Assembly (NCBI RefSeq): GCF_003858635.1
Contig: NZ_RQJO01000015.1
Location: forward strand, 682,001 to 746,000
DNA: 64,000 bases
From: Larkinella rosea
Lineage (GTDB): Bacteria > Bacteroidota > Bacteroidia > Cytophagales > Spirosomataceae
Direction of reading: 5' to 3'
The position numbers and the translations under genes are program-made. The notes under the pieces are model-generated. The model saw nothing but the letters and a program-made list of their open reading frames with translations. It was not told the DNA's origin and searched no databases. Of this stretch, positions 27,231 to 34,142 are shown piece by piece; position 1 is the first letter of the stretch; every line of letters starts with the position of its first letter.

Positions 27231-27692
27231 ATGAGTTTGCGAATTGTGAGATTGTTCTTTGTTTTTTGTTTGATGTGGCTGGTTAAAACCGGTAGTGTGT
27301 GTGCGCAGGAAACGGCCACAACGGGGTCGACGTTCCCGAATCGGTATACCGGTCGGCAGATTGTCGTGGAAGTGGGGAGTGAGACCGACCGGCCGGAATA
27401 CCGACTGCTGGACAACGGATTGATGTACTACCGGGAAGGTGCCGAAGGCGGTTTTACGCAATTGGGCCAACAGAAGAAGGATACGACGCAACGGGCATTT
27501 GCGACCCTGGAGCAGGAATGTAAGATCAAAACCACCAAACTGGACAAACCGGAAAAACCGGATGTGACTATCACCTGGAAACGGGCCAAAACCGAGTTCG
27601 CCGTCGGTTGGGAAAAGCGCAATGCACCCGAAGTGTACGAGCGGTTTTACGAAAAATTCATGTCGTTCTTTCCGAAGACCAAAAAGAAATAA
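27231..27692 (+). CDS. Secreted protein of unknown function
   Basis: A 153-residue protein with a signal peptide (LFFVFCLMWLVKTGSVCAQ) and a mature part of about 127 residues. It has alternating beta-like sequence (RQIVVEVGSETDRPEYRLLDNGLMYYRE) and a helical tail ending in KTKKK. No known domain is recognised. TAAATTAG at about 27198-27205 differs from TAnnTTTG by one base and may be its -7 element. A strong bidirectional terminator follows. Confidence 0.7.
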   Translation: MSLRIVRLFFVFCLMWLVKTGSVCAQETATTGSTFPNRYTGRQIVVEVGSETDRPEYRLLDNGLMYYREGAEGGFTQLGQQKKDTTQRAFATLEQECKIKTTKLDKPEKPDVTITWKRAKTEFAVGWEKRNAPEVYERFYEKFMSFFPKTKKK

Positions 27693-27696
27693 CTAA

Positions 27697-27736
27697 CCAA
27701 AAAGGCCCGAAACTGCACAGTTTCGGGCCTTTTTGG
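27697..27736. terminator. Bidirectional terminator between convergent genes
   Basis: A perfect 18-bp stem (CCAAAAAGGCCCGAAACT and its complement) with loop GCAC. The A-run on one side and T-run on the other let it end transcription from both sides. Confidence 0.93.
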
Positions 27737-27768
27737 TATAAAATTATCAACTAAAGATAGGGATTTGA

Positions 27769-28698
27769 TTAGGGAGCTGGCGTCGTTGACCGGTTTTCCA
27801 GATCAAATTTGATCGGCAGATTGTATTTCACCCGCACCGGTTTTCCATCCTGCGTACCCGGTTTCCAGCGGGGCATGGCTTTGATCATCCGAATCGCTTC
27901 TTCGTCGGCCCCGAAACCGATCCCTTTCAGAATCTGGATATCCTGCATACTGCCGTCTGTGTTGACAACAAACGAAAGATAGACCCGACCGCTCACGTGC
28001 GCGCGGAGGGCCGCTTCCGGGTATTTCAAGTTTTTAGTGATATAGTTGCCCAAACCTTCCATCCCGCCCGGAAATTCCGGATGCTTTTCAACGACTGTAA
28101 AAATGCGACTGTCGTTATCAGCCTCAGCTGGAATCTCAACAGTATAACCAGGTGTTGTAACTTCCCCTAAAAAACCGGATACCTTATGGTCAGGCCCTGG
28201 AACTAGCTTTGTGTTTATGGAAGTTTGTCCTCCGATTGAAATCTTCTGACTCCGATGACCAACAAAGCTAATTAGCAAGTCTGCATTAGCGGGTGCGCTG
28301 ATTGTATAACGACCTTCCGCATTGGTCGTCGTGCCTCTTTCAATACCTTTCAATTCGATGGTTGCTCCGGGGAGCGGTTTTCCATCAGCGGAGAGAATCT
28401 GCCCCGAAACGGTTATTTCCTGGTTGCTAACTACATCCTTTTTCGACTGGTCTTCGCAGGCGGCTACGAAAACGAACAGGCTGCAAATCAACAGGATGGC
28501 AAAACCGTATTTGGCGACCGCCCAACGGCTGGTTTCGGATTTCTGTAACATGATGATACGCTGTTTTAGAGTGGACGATTGGAAGAAAGGAGTTACGAAT
28601 GCCGACGGTTTTGGGCCGAACGTGTAGGAAATAAGCCGGTTATCGAGCCGCCGTTGGCAGAAGCGCAACCGGGCGGAAAAGGGTTTGGACGGTTTCAT
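27769..28698 (-). CDS. BlaR1-like protein lacking the peptidase domain, with carboxypeptidase-regulatory and TonB C-terminal domains
   Basis: A 309-residue protein. Residues 22-70 (ISYTFGPKPSAFVTPFFQSS, LKQRIIMLQK, SRWAVAKYGF) match the end of the M56 part of the next gene (VNYAFGVQPNTLTNGFFKPS, IKERILML), but the helices and HExxH upstream are gone. A membrane helix (about 60-82), a CarboxypepD_reg-like domain (about 92-165) and a TonB C-terminal domain (about 200-300; FPGGMEGLGNYITKNLKYP, MPRWKPGTQDGKPVRVKYNLP) remain. It therefore looks like a tandem duplicate that lost its 5' part. The start could also be Met50 (28551). It lies 7 bp after the full-length copy in the same operon. Confidence 0.8.
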   Translation of the reverse strand: MKPSKPFSARLRFCQRRLDNRLISYTFGPKPSAFVTPFFQSSTLKQRIIMLQKSETSRWAVAKYGFAILLICSLFVFVAACEDQSKKDVVSNQEITVSGQILSADGKPLPGATIELKGIERGTTTNAEGRYTISAPANADLLISFVGHRSQKISIGGQTSINTKLVPGPDHKVSGFLGEVTTPGYTVEIPAEADNDSRIFTVVEKHPEFPGGMEGLGNYITKNLKYPEAALRAHVSGRVYLSFVVNTDGSMQDIQILKGIGFGADEEAIRMIKAMPRWKPGTQDGKPVRVKYNLPIKFDLENRSTTPAP

Positions 28699-28705
28699 GA
28701 CAGGG

Positions 28706-30703
28706 TTAGTTTTTGGAAGTGGCTTTGATGGTATACGTCGTCTTGGTGTGATCGACTTCGACCCGATCCAGACTACTGGGATTCAGTTTCTGAAACTCTT
28801 CCCGCGTGACCGTTTTGCCATCCAGTGTGTATTCAATGGGTTGATCACCGAAGCCCGGTTGCGTAACCTGCTGGATGGTTTCACCCATCGCGGTCTGTTT
28901 GGTCTTCACCTCAATGACGCCATTTTGCCCTTCGTTACCGTAGATTGAGGTTGCTGAAGCGCCCTTTAAAATGTTGATGGACTTAATACCATTCTTCTGT
29001 TCAACCGCAGAAGTTAACGTTTCTGCTGACGTCAGTTTTTTGCCATCTACCACATACAGCGGTTTGGTTGCCGGATCATTACTTAATGGATCGCGAATGA
29101 TGACATTCGCCGGACTTGATTTGTCGTCCATAACCTGACCACTTCGTTTGTCTTCCTTGCCTTCTAACTGAAAATAAATGGGTAAAACGTACTGCGTCCT
29201 GACGGGTCGGTCATTCTGCAAACCCGGTTTCCAGGGCGGCATCTGACTAACCACCCGCACAGCCTCCTCGTCGCAGCCGGAACCGATACTTTTCTTCACC
29301 CGCAAATCCTGAATGCTACCGCTCTTGTCGACCGTAAACTGCACCAGTACAATTCCCTGGGTATTATTTTGCCGGGCTTCGGACGGATATCGCAGATTTC
29401 TGGTCAGGTACTGGCCTAAGGCGTCTTTTCCGCCCGGAAATTCCGGAACTTGTTCCACCACCGTAAACCCGGATCGGGGCACCGATTGCGTCGCCGGGGG
29501 CGTGGTGGTGGCCGGGTTTGCGGAGGGGACGGATTTTGGCGAGGAACCATAGCCGACAATCACAACGCGGTCCAGGGAATCGACTTTAGGGGACAGCGTA
29601 AAATCAATAACTTTTTTGCCGGAGACATTCTTCACCTGCGATACATAGCCGACGAAGCTCGCTACGATTTTGGCATCGGAAGGAACATTTTTTAACTCAT
29701 AGCGGCCCTGTGCATCGGTTTGCGCACCACTCGTCGTGTTGCGAATAATGAGCGTTGCACCCGGTAGCGGCTGCCCGTCGCTATCGGTCACTTTTCCCGA
29801 AACCGTAATCTTCTCGTCCACAACCGGTGTTACCAGGTGCGTGATTTCTTCCCGAATCTCTTCGCGGGCGGTCGTCATCGCCAGCAAACCCAGCGATAAC
29901 GGCAAGACCAGCATGTATTTACCGAACGCCCAGCGACTGGTAGCCCGGCGGTGCAGCATCAGAATCCGTTCCTTGATCAGCGACGGTTTGAAAAAACCGT
30001 TGGTCAGCGTATTGGGCTGAACACCAAAGGCATAATTGACCAGGAAGGTGGCATATTCGTGTTTGTCTTCGGCCTGGGCATCGGCCAGAAACTCGTGCAC
30101 CTGCTGAATCGAGCGCTTGTACAGAATCAACACCGGGTTCATCCAGAAGAACAACTGGACCATTTCGAGCAGCAACACATCGAAACTGTGTCCTTGCCGG
30201 ATATGCACCAGTTCATGCGCTACGATCGGCGTATTGGCGGTTTGCGCATCCCGGCGGCAGAGCACCAGATACCGGAAGAACGAAAATGTCGGCACGCGTT
30301 CATCGGCGGGCAACACCAGGGTGTAATCGTCAATGGGATGCCGTTCAGAGCGTTTTATCAGACGGCCGACTCCGGTTACCTGCAGGAGTAAGCGCAGCAA
30401 TAAAACCGCAGCAACAAAACCGTACCCATAGACCCCGACGGTTTCCCAGTCCAGACCGGTGGGCTGCTCGGTGGTCAGAACCGTAACCGGAAGTGTGAAA
30501 GCCACCACCGGAACTGGCATCGTTTCCACGGCTTCGGCGGGCAATTCCACCAGCGGCAGGGCTAACGACAGCAAAACCGATCCGAGCAAATACGCCCGAT
30601 TAAGCCGAAAAAAGGTATGTTTTCGGAGCCAGATCCAGTAACAGGCGTAAAACAGCACCAGGAAAAGATTGGCTTTTAGCAGGTATTCGAGGGCCGGGTT
30701 CAT
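28706..30703 (-). CDS. BlaR1-type M56 metallopeptidase with CarboxypepD_reg, TonB C-terminal and plug-like domains
   Basis: A 665-residue membrane sensor/protease. M56 domain about 1-275 with membrane helices, zinc site HELVHIRQGH (His163, Glu164, His167) and HEFLADAQ (Glu204). Then a CarboxypepD_reg-like domain (about 299-372; GKVTDSDGQPLPGATLIIRN), a TonB C-terminal domain (415-513; FPGGKDALGQYLTRNLRYP) and a segment like the plug of SusC receptors (about 547-602; LYVVDGKKL, ILKGASATSIYGNEGQNGVI). In M56/BlaI pairs the peptidase signals removal of the repressor. The start overlaps blaI by 4 bp. The plug-like tail on such a sensor is unusual and its ligand is unknown. Confidence 0.9.
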   Translation of the reverse strand: MNPALEYLLKANLFLVLFYACYWIWLRKHTFFRLNRAYLLGSVLLSLALPLVELPAEAVETMPVPVVAFTLPVTVLTTEQPTGLDWETVGVYGYGFVAAVLLLRLLLQVTGVGRLIKRSERHPIDDYTLVLPADERVPTFSFFRYLVLCRRDAQTANTPIVAHELVHIRQGHSFDVLLLEMVQLFFWMNPVLILYKRSIQQVHEFLADAQAEDKHEYATFLVNYAFGVQPNTLTNGFFKPSLIKERILMLHRRATSRWAFGKYMLVLPLSLGLLAMTTAREEIREEITHLVTPVVDEKITVSGKVTDSDGQPLPGATLIIRNTTSGAQTDAQGRYELKNVPSDAKIVASFVGYVSQVKNVSGKKVIDFTLSPKVDSLDRVVIVGYGSSPKSVPSANPATTTPPATQSVPRSGFTVVEQVPEFPGGKDALGQYLTRNLRYPSEARQNNTQGIVLVQFTVDKSGSIQDLRVKKSIGSGCDEEAVRVVSQMPPWKPGLQNDRPVRTQYVLPIYFQLEGKEDKRSGQVMDDKSSPANVIIRDPLSNDPATKPLYVVDGKKLTSAETLTSAVEQKNGIKSINILKGASATSIYGNEGQNGVIEVKTKQTAMGETIQQVTQPGFGDQPIEYTLDGKTVTREEFQKLNPSSLDRVEVDHTKTTYTIKATSKN

Positions 30704-31071
30704 GATTCTTTTTTACGGTTTAGGAGTTCGATGATTTCGTCGGTTTCTTTCAGGCTCAGGTTGCGGTCCTTGACGAAAAACGACACCAGTTTTTTCAGCG
30801 AATTGTCGAAATAACCGGACATAAGCTGTTCCATTTCGAATCGTTTGTATTCTTCCTCCGTGATCAGCGGGTAATACTCGTGCGTTTTGCCGTAGGCGCG
30901 GTAGCCCACCAGGCCTTTCTTTTCGAGAATGCGGATAATCGTTGAAACCGTATTGTAGGCCGGCTTTGGTTCGGGAAGCTCGGTGAGCACATCCTTAACA
31001 AACCCCTTTTCGATTTTCCACAATACTTTCATGATTTCCTCTTCGGCATTGGTCAGTTCGCGAACTTGCAT
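30700..31071 (-). CDS. BlaI/MecI-family transcriptional repressor
   Basis: A 123-residue winged-helix repressor: LTNAEEEIMKVLWKIEKGFV, PKPAYNTVSTIIRILEKKGL and the wing YRAYGKTHEYYPLI are the usual BlaI signature. The C-terminal helices serve for dimerisation and hold the cut site used after M56 activation. It is the first gene of the operon repressor - M56 sensor - truncated copy. Two ACTAAT...TTAGT palindromes cover its own promoter, so autorepression is expected. Confidence 0.95.
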   Translation of the reverse strand: MQVRELTNAEEEIMKVLWKIEKGFVKDVLTELPEPKPAYNTVSTIIRILEKKGLVGYRAYGKTHEYYPLITEEEYKRFEMEQLMSGYFDNSLKKLVSFFVKDRNLSLKETDEIIELLNRKKES

Positions 31072-31106
31072 ATCTGGATAAAATGGAATGGCTGAAATGG
31101 TGAAAT

Positions 31107-31137
31107 CAAATGTATGACTAATGGTTTAGTTTTACAA
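31107..31137 (-). promoter_or_regulatory. Promoter of the blaI-type operon
   Basis: On the minus strand, TTG (31137-31135), 20 bases, then TACATTTG (31114-31107): an exact match to the Bacteroidota TTG / TAnnTTTG promoter. The blaI start lies 36 bases further down. Confidence 0.8.
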
Positions 31138-31150
31138 CTAATGTATTAGT
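31117..31150. promoter_or_regulatory. Twin operators for the BlaI-type repressor
   Basis: ACTAATGGTTTAGT (31117-31130) and ACTAATGTATTAGT (31137-31150) are two near-identical dyads, 20 bp centre to centre. The first fills the -33/-7 spacer and the second covers the -33 element, so bound repressor would block RNA polymerase. Confidence 0.8.
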
Positions 31151-31271
31151 TTTTTGTTTGAAAAAATGTTTTTGTTGGCCTATCGGAAGATAATCCGTCA
31201 TTTGTGAATGCAGCTTGTTGATTGAGGTTTTGCGCAGGGCACCGTAATAAGTAACTAATCCACTCGATTAT

Positions 31272-31874
31272 ATGAAGTACCAGATTCCGTATGACCAAAA
31301 TGAACAACTTCCTAATCGGCTCAACTTAAAAAGTACCGAAGCGATTGGACTAGCTGAATTTGAGGGGTTTCTGAGCGCGGAAATTAGGTTAACCGAGCAG
31401 TTAACCAGCCGGACCCGGTTTACGTGTCAGTATATTCGCAAAATGCACAAATTGGCGCTGGGACATCTATACGGATTTGCCGGAAAATGGCGTGATGTCA
31501 ATTTATCGAAGGGCGGTTTTGTGTTTGCGGCTGCTCATTTTTTGCCAAACAGTATGCAATCGCTTGAAACAGCGGTTTTAGCCAGCCTTCCAAATCGGTA
31601 CGCTACTCATGAACAGTTGGTTCACGATCTAGCCGTCGTACATGCCGAACTGCTTTTTATTCATCCGTTTCGCGAAGGAAATGGCCGAACAGCGCGATTG
31701 CTGGCCAATTTAATGTGTCGGAAGCAGGGACTAAACTCGTTGCGTTGGGAGAAAATTGAACCGAATGAAGGGGCTGAGATCTCGTTTACCAGTTATATCC
31801 ACGCCGTTCAGCAAGCGGCCGGGCAAAATTATGAACCCATGAAAACCATCATCCAAGCTATTTGGCCTGCGTAG
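31272..31874 (+). CDS. Fic-family protein (AMP transferase-type toxin)
   Basis: A 200-residue Fic protein. The active loop HPFREGNGRTAR (131-142) has all consensus residues, including His131, so it can probably transfer a nucleotide group (AMP is usual) to a target protein. LYGFAGKWRDVNLSKGGFVF is the flap region seen in the small Fic proteins. No (S/T)xxxE(G/N) inhibitory motif is found in this protein, so inhibition should come from a partner. That partner is most likely the 49-residue protein encoded on the opposite strand at its 3' end. Base composition is A/T-richer than neighbours. Confidence 0.92.
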   Translation: MKYQIPYDQNEQLPNRLNLKSTEAIGLAEFEGFLSAEIRLTEQLTSRTRFTCQYIRKMHKLALGHLYGFAGKWRDVNLSKGGFVFAAAHFLPNSMQSLETAVLASLPNRYATHEQLVHDLAVVHAELLFIHPFREGNGRTARLLANLMCRKQGLNSLRWEKIEPNEGAEISFTSYIHAVQQAAGQNYEPMKTIIQAIWPA

Positions 31875-32007
31875 TTTCAATTTTCTGTAGAGTGGCGACT
31901 GCCTGCTCTGGCGAAATCTGGATTTTCTCGATCCGGAAAGAAGCCACTGCCGAGCGCAAAATATCAGCTCGAACTTCAGATGAGATGTTCTTCAAGGCTC
32001 GTTTCAT
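31858..32007 (-). CDS. Small VbhA/YhfG-like antitoxin of Fic, encoded convergently
   Basis: A 49-residue ORF, read codon by codon: begins MKRALKNISSEVRADILRSA and has the segment AVASFRIEKIQISPEQAVAT. This resembles class I Fic antitoxins such as YhfG (ASRRLEGVE...) and VbhA, whose (S/T)xxxE(G/N) helix blocks the Fic ATP site; here Ser23 and Glu27 are kept and G/N is Lys28. Its 3' end overlaps the Fic gene by 17 bp, tail to tail. Known antitoxins of this class are normally encoded on the same strand and upstream of the toxin, so the layout is unusual. It is short, so chance remains possible, but motif, position and length agree. Confidence 0.65.
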   Translation of the reverse strand: MKRALKNISSEVRADILRSAVASFRIEKIQISPEQAVATLQKIETTQAK

Positions 32008-32083
32008 AAAACGAATTTACGGTTTTTCAACCAAAAAACCGTCTTAAAAGAGCGTAATCTCCAAAATTAAAAAACCGGAATTT

Positions 32084-32115
32084 TTTGAAATATTTTGGGG
32101 TTTATTACAACTTTG
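32084..32115 (+). promoter_or_regulatory. Promoter of the ECF sigma gene
   Basis: TTTG at 32084-32087, 20 bases, then CAACTTTG at 32108-32115, one base off TAnnTTTG. It ends 18 bases before the ATG at 32134. Confidence 0.5.
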
Positions 32116-32133
32116 TTGATAAACCTCCGAACA

Positions 32134-32709
32134 ATGTCCCTGCAATCGCTCACCGACGCCGAATTGTTGGGCCTGCTCCGCAACGATGACGAGCAGGCTT
32201 TCAGGGAGTTGTACGACCGTTACTGGTATAAAATGTACGTGACGGCCCACCGCAAGCTCCGGCGGAAAGAAGTGGCCGAGGAACTGGCGCAGGAACTGTT
32301 CGTGATGCTCTGGCAGAAACGGGATGCGCTGCGGATTATCAATTTACCGGCCTTTCTGGGGGTGTCACTCAAAAATCTGATGATCGATTACATCCGCCGG
32401 AACATGCAGGAAGAGCATTACCTCGACCAGCTCCGGTTGTTTTTCCCGGCCGAAACCTTTGCCACCACCGAAGCCGTGCAGTTGAACGAGCTGACCGACG
32501 CCATTCAAACCGCCCTGGCGCAATTGCCCGAGAAAACCCGTGAAATCTTCATTCTGAACCGGTTCGAGCACCTGACGATCCGGGAAATTGCCCAGCGGCT
32601 GAACCTCTCCGAAAAAACCATCGAGTACCACCTCGCCCGTTCAACGACCTTTCTGCGCCGGAATCTCCGTGATTTTGTGGCGGTTTGGGTGCTGTTTCTG
32701 CTCTCCTGA
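32134..32709 (+). CDS. ECF RNA polymerase sigma factor (Bacteroides expansion family)
   Basis: A 191-residue sigma-70 family factor. Region 2 holds QAFRELYDRYWYKMYVTAHR and ELAQELFVMLWQKRD; region 4 the helix-turn-helix FEHLTIREIAQRLNLSEKTI with EYHLARSTTFLRRNL. It is followed by a fecR gene and a SusC/SusD pair, the classic arrangement in which the FecR protein holds the sigma factor until the TonB receptor senses its ligand. Targets are probably the SusC operon downstream. ATG 32134 is better than an upstream TTG. Confidence 0.95.
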   Translation: MSLQSLTDAELLGLLRNDDEQAFRELYDRYWYKMYVTAHRKLRRKEVAEELAQELFVMLWQKRDALRIINLPAFLGVSLKNLMIDYIRRNMQEEHYLDQLRLFFPAETFATTEAVQLNELTDAIQTALAQLPEKTREIFILNRFEHLTIREIAQRLNLSEKTIEYHLARSTTFLRRNLRDFVAVWVLFLLS

Positions 32710-32817
32710 CCGACTGATTCTGAGTCGCCTGAAAAAAAATCGCAAAAAAAGGCTATTTCGTCTTAGGGAATTTTTGGCATCGTTCGTCTATGCTTTTTGA
32801 ACGAACGACTCAACCCA

Positions 32818-33843
32818 ATGGACCGCGCCAAATACCAGGAACTGCTCGCCAAATACCTGAAAGGAGACTGCACGGACGAAGAACGGGCGCTGCTCGACCA
32901 GTGGTATGCGTCGCTGGATGCGGAAGTGGAGTTGCCTTCGGAGGACGAGAAGCAGCGGCTTCTGGCCCGCAACTGGCAGTCGCTGGCGGAGCGAACCGTC
33001 AAAACCGCCCCGGTGGTTCGGCGATTCCGGTTTCAGCCGTACTGGGCGGCCGCAGCTATGGTGTTGCTGGTCAGTGGGTTGAGCTGGTATTTCTTCCGAT
33101 CAGCCACGACGGAGCCAGTAGCATCACCGAAAACCGTCGCGGAACAACCGGCCTTTCTGGAACGTCTGAATGCGTCGGATCAACCCGAACGCATCGTGCT
33201 GAGCGACCGGAGCGTGGTCACCCTGCAACCCGGCAGTAAGCTGCGGTATCCGGCGGTGTTCGACCGGCAGAAGCGCGAAGTCACCTTGGTAGGGGAGGCC
33301 TTTTTTGAGATTGAAAAAAATCCGCACCAGCCGTTTCTGGTTTATTCGCACGACCTGATTACGAAAGTGTTGGGAACCAGTTTCCGCATTAAGGCCTATC
33401 CGACGGATCGGAACGTACAGGTGGCCGTTCGGACGGGCCGCGTTTCGGTGTATTCGCCGAAACTGGTGACACCGACCCGCGCCAAATCCGATCCCGAAAC
33501 CATCGGCGTCGTGCTGACGCCCAACCAGCAGGTTACGTATCTGGATCAGGAACATCGGTTGGTGAAAACGCTGGTTGAAAAACCGGCGGTGCTCGTGCAG
33601 CCGAAGGAGTTGCCTTCCTTCACGTTTCAGAACGCTCCCTTGTCGAAGCTCATGACGGCCATCGAAAAAACGTACGGGGTTGATGTGGTATACGACGAAG
33701 AAGTAATGGCTAACTGTTTCATTACCACCTCGCTGGATCAGGAAAATCTATACGACAAACTGAACATTCTCTGCAAACTACTGGGGGCTTCCTACAAAGT
33801 GATCGACGCCCAGATTGTCATCACCGGTCCGGGGTGTTTGTAG
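32818..33843 (+). CDS. FecR-family anti-sigma factor
   Basis: A 341-residue bitopic protein. The cytoplasmic N-terminus (ELLAKYLKGDCTDEERALLDQW) binds the sigma factor; a membrane helix follows (AAAAMVLLVSGLSWYFF, about 78-95). The periplasmic FecR domain has VLSDRSVVTLQPGSKLRYP and REVTLVGEAFFEIEKNPHQP with FLVYSHDLITKVLGTSFRIK. The C-terminal DUF4974/STN-like domain has FTFQNAPLSKLMTAIEKTYG and contacts the receptor. It pairs with the sigma factor 108 bp upstream and the SusC receptor downstream. Translation starts at ATG 32818 rather than TTG 32797. Confidence 0.94.
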   Translation: MDRAKYQELLAKYLKGDCTDEERALLDQWYASLDAEVELPSEDEKQRLLARNWQSLAERTVKTAPVVRRFRFQPYWAAAAMVLLVSGLSWYFFRSATTEPVASPKTVAEQPAFLERLNASDQPERIVLSDRSVVTLQPGSKLRYPAVFDRQKREVTLVGEAFFEIEKNPHQPFLVYSHDLITKVLGTSFRIKAYPTDRNVQVAVRTGRVSVYSPKLVTPTRAKSDPETIGVVLTPNQQVTYLDQEHRLVKTLVEKPAVLVQPKELPSFTFQNAPLSKLMTAIEKTYGVDVVYDEEVMANCFITTSLDQENLYDKLNILCKLLGASYKVIDAQIVITGPGCL

Positions 33844-33849
33844 GTTGGC

Positions 33850-33987
33850 GGTTTTCGGTATTCAGTTTTCGGTTTACCGTAATGGTTTACACCGCTCAGT
33901 GCGCTGATTAATAGATGGTTTAATTTGGCAGAATTTACTAACACATCCAATTATGCAGTATAAACAGAAAACCGTATACCGAAAACC
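33850..33987. repeat. Inverted repeat type E
   Basis: Arms of 27 bases (left starts GGTTTTCGGTATTCAGTTTT; right ends AAACCGTATACCGAAAACC) with four mismatches and an 84-base spacer without an ORF. It starts seven bases after the fecR stop codon. A degenerate single arm lies at 39148-39182. Confidence 0.75.
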
Positions 33988-34010
33988 GTAAACCCAACAC
34001 TAAAAAGAAA

Positions 34011-34104
34011 GGTCGGCGATGGGTCCAAGCATCACCGACCGGATTTTGCCCCTACGACGGTTTCCAAGTCGACGCATCCTGGCAGATGAGTACAGGGGCT
34101 TTTT
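34011..34104 (+). ncRNA. Structured leader or terminator upstream of susC
   Basis: Stem P1 pairs GGTCGGCGATG with CATCACCGACC (one mismatch). Then GCCCCT (34048-34053) pairs with AGGGGC (34094-34099) around two small hairpins, CGAC/GTCG and CATC/GATG, making a three-way junction, followed by TTTTT. It could be an intrinsic terminator after fecR or a regulated leader that controls SusC. I do not recognise a known riboswitch family. Confidence 0.4.
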
Positions 34105-34142
34105 GTCTTTGCTTAAACCCTTAAACAAAAACGATCAAAGGT

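Noticed and set aside
31862-32047. 61-residue plus-strand ORF over the antitoxin gene
   Set aside because: No motif and the opposite frame gives an antitoxin-like product.
34011-34104. Known riboswitch (TPP, cobalamin, SAM, preQ1) upstream of susC
   Set aside because: None of the conserved boxes I know are present; kept only as an unassigned structure.
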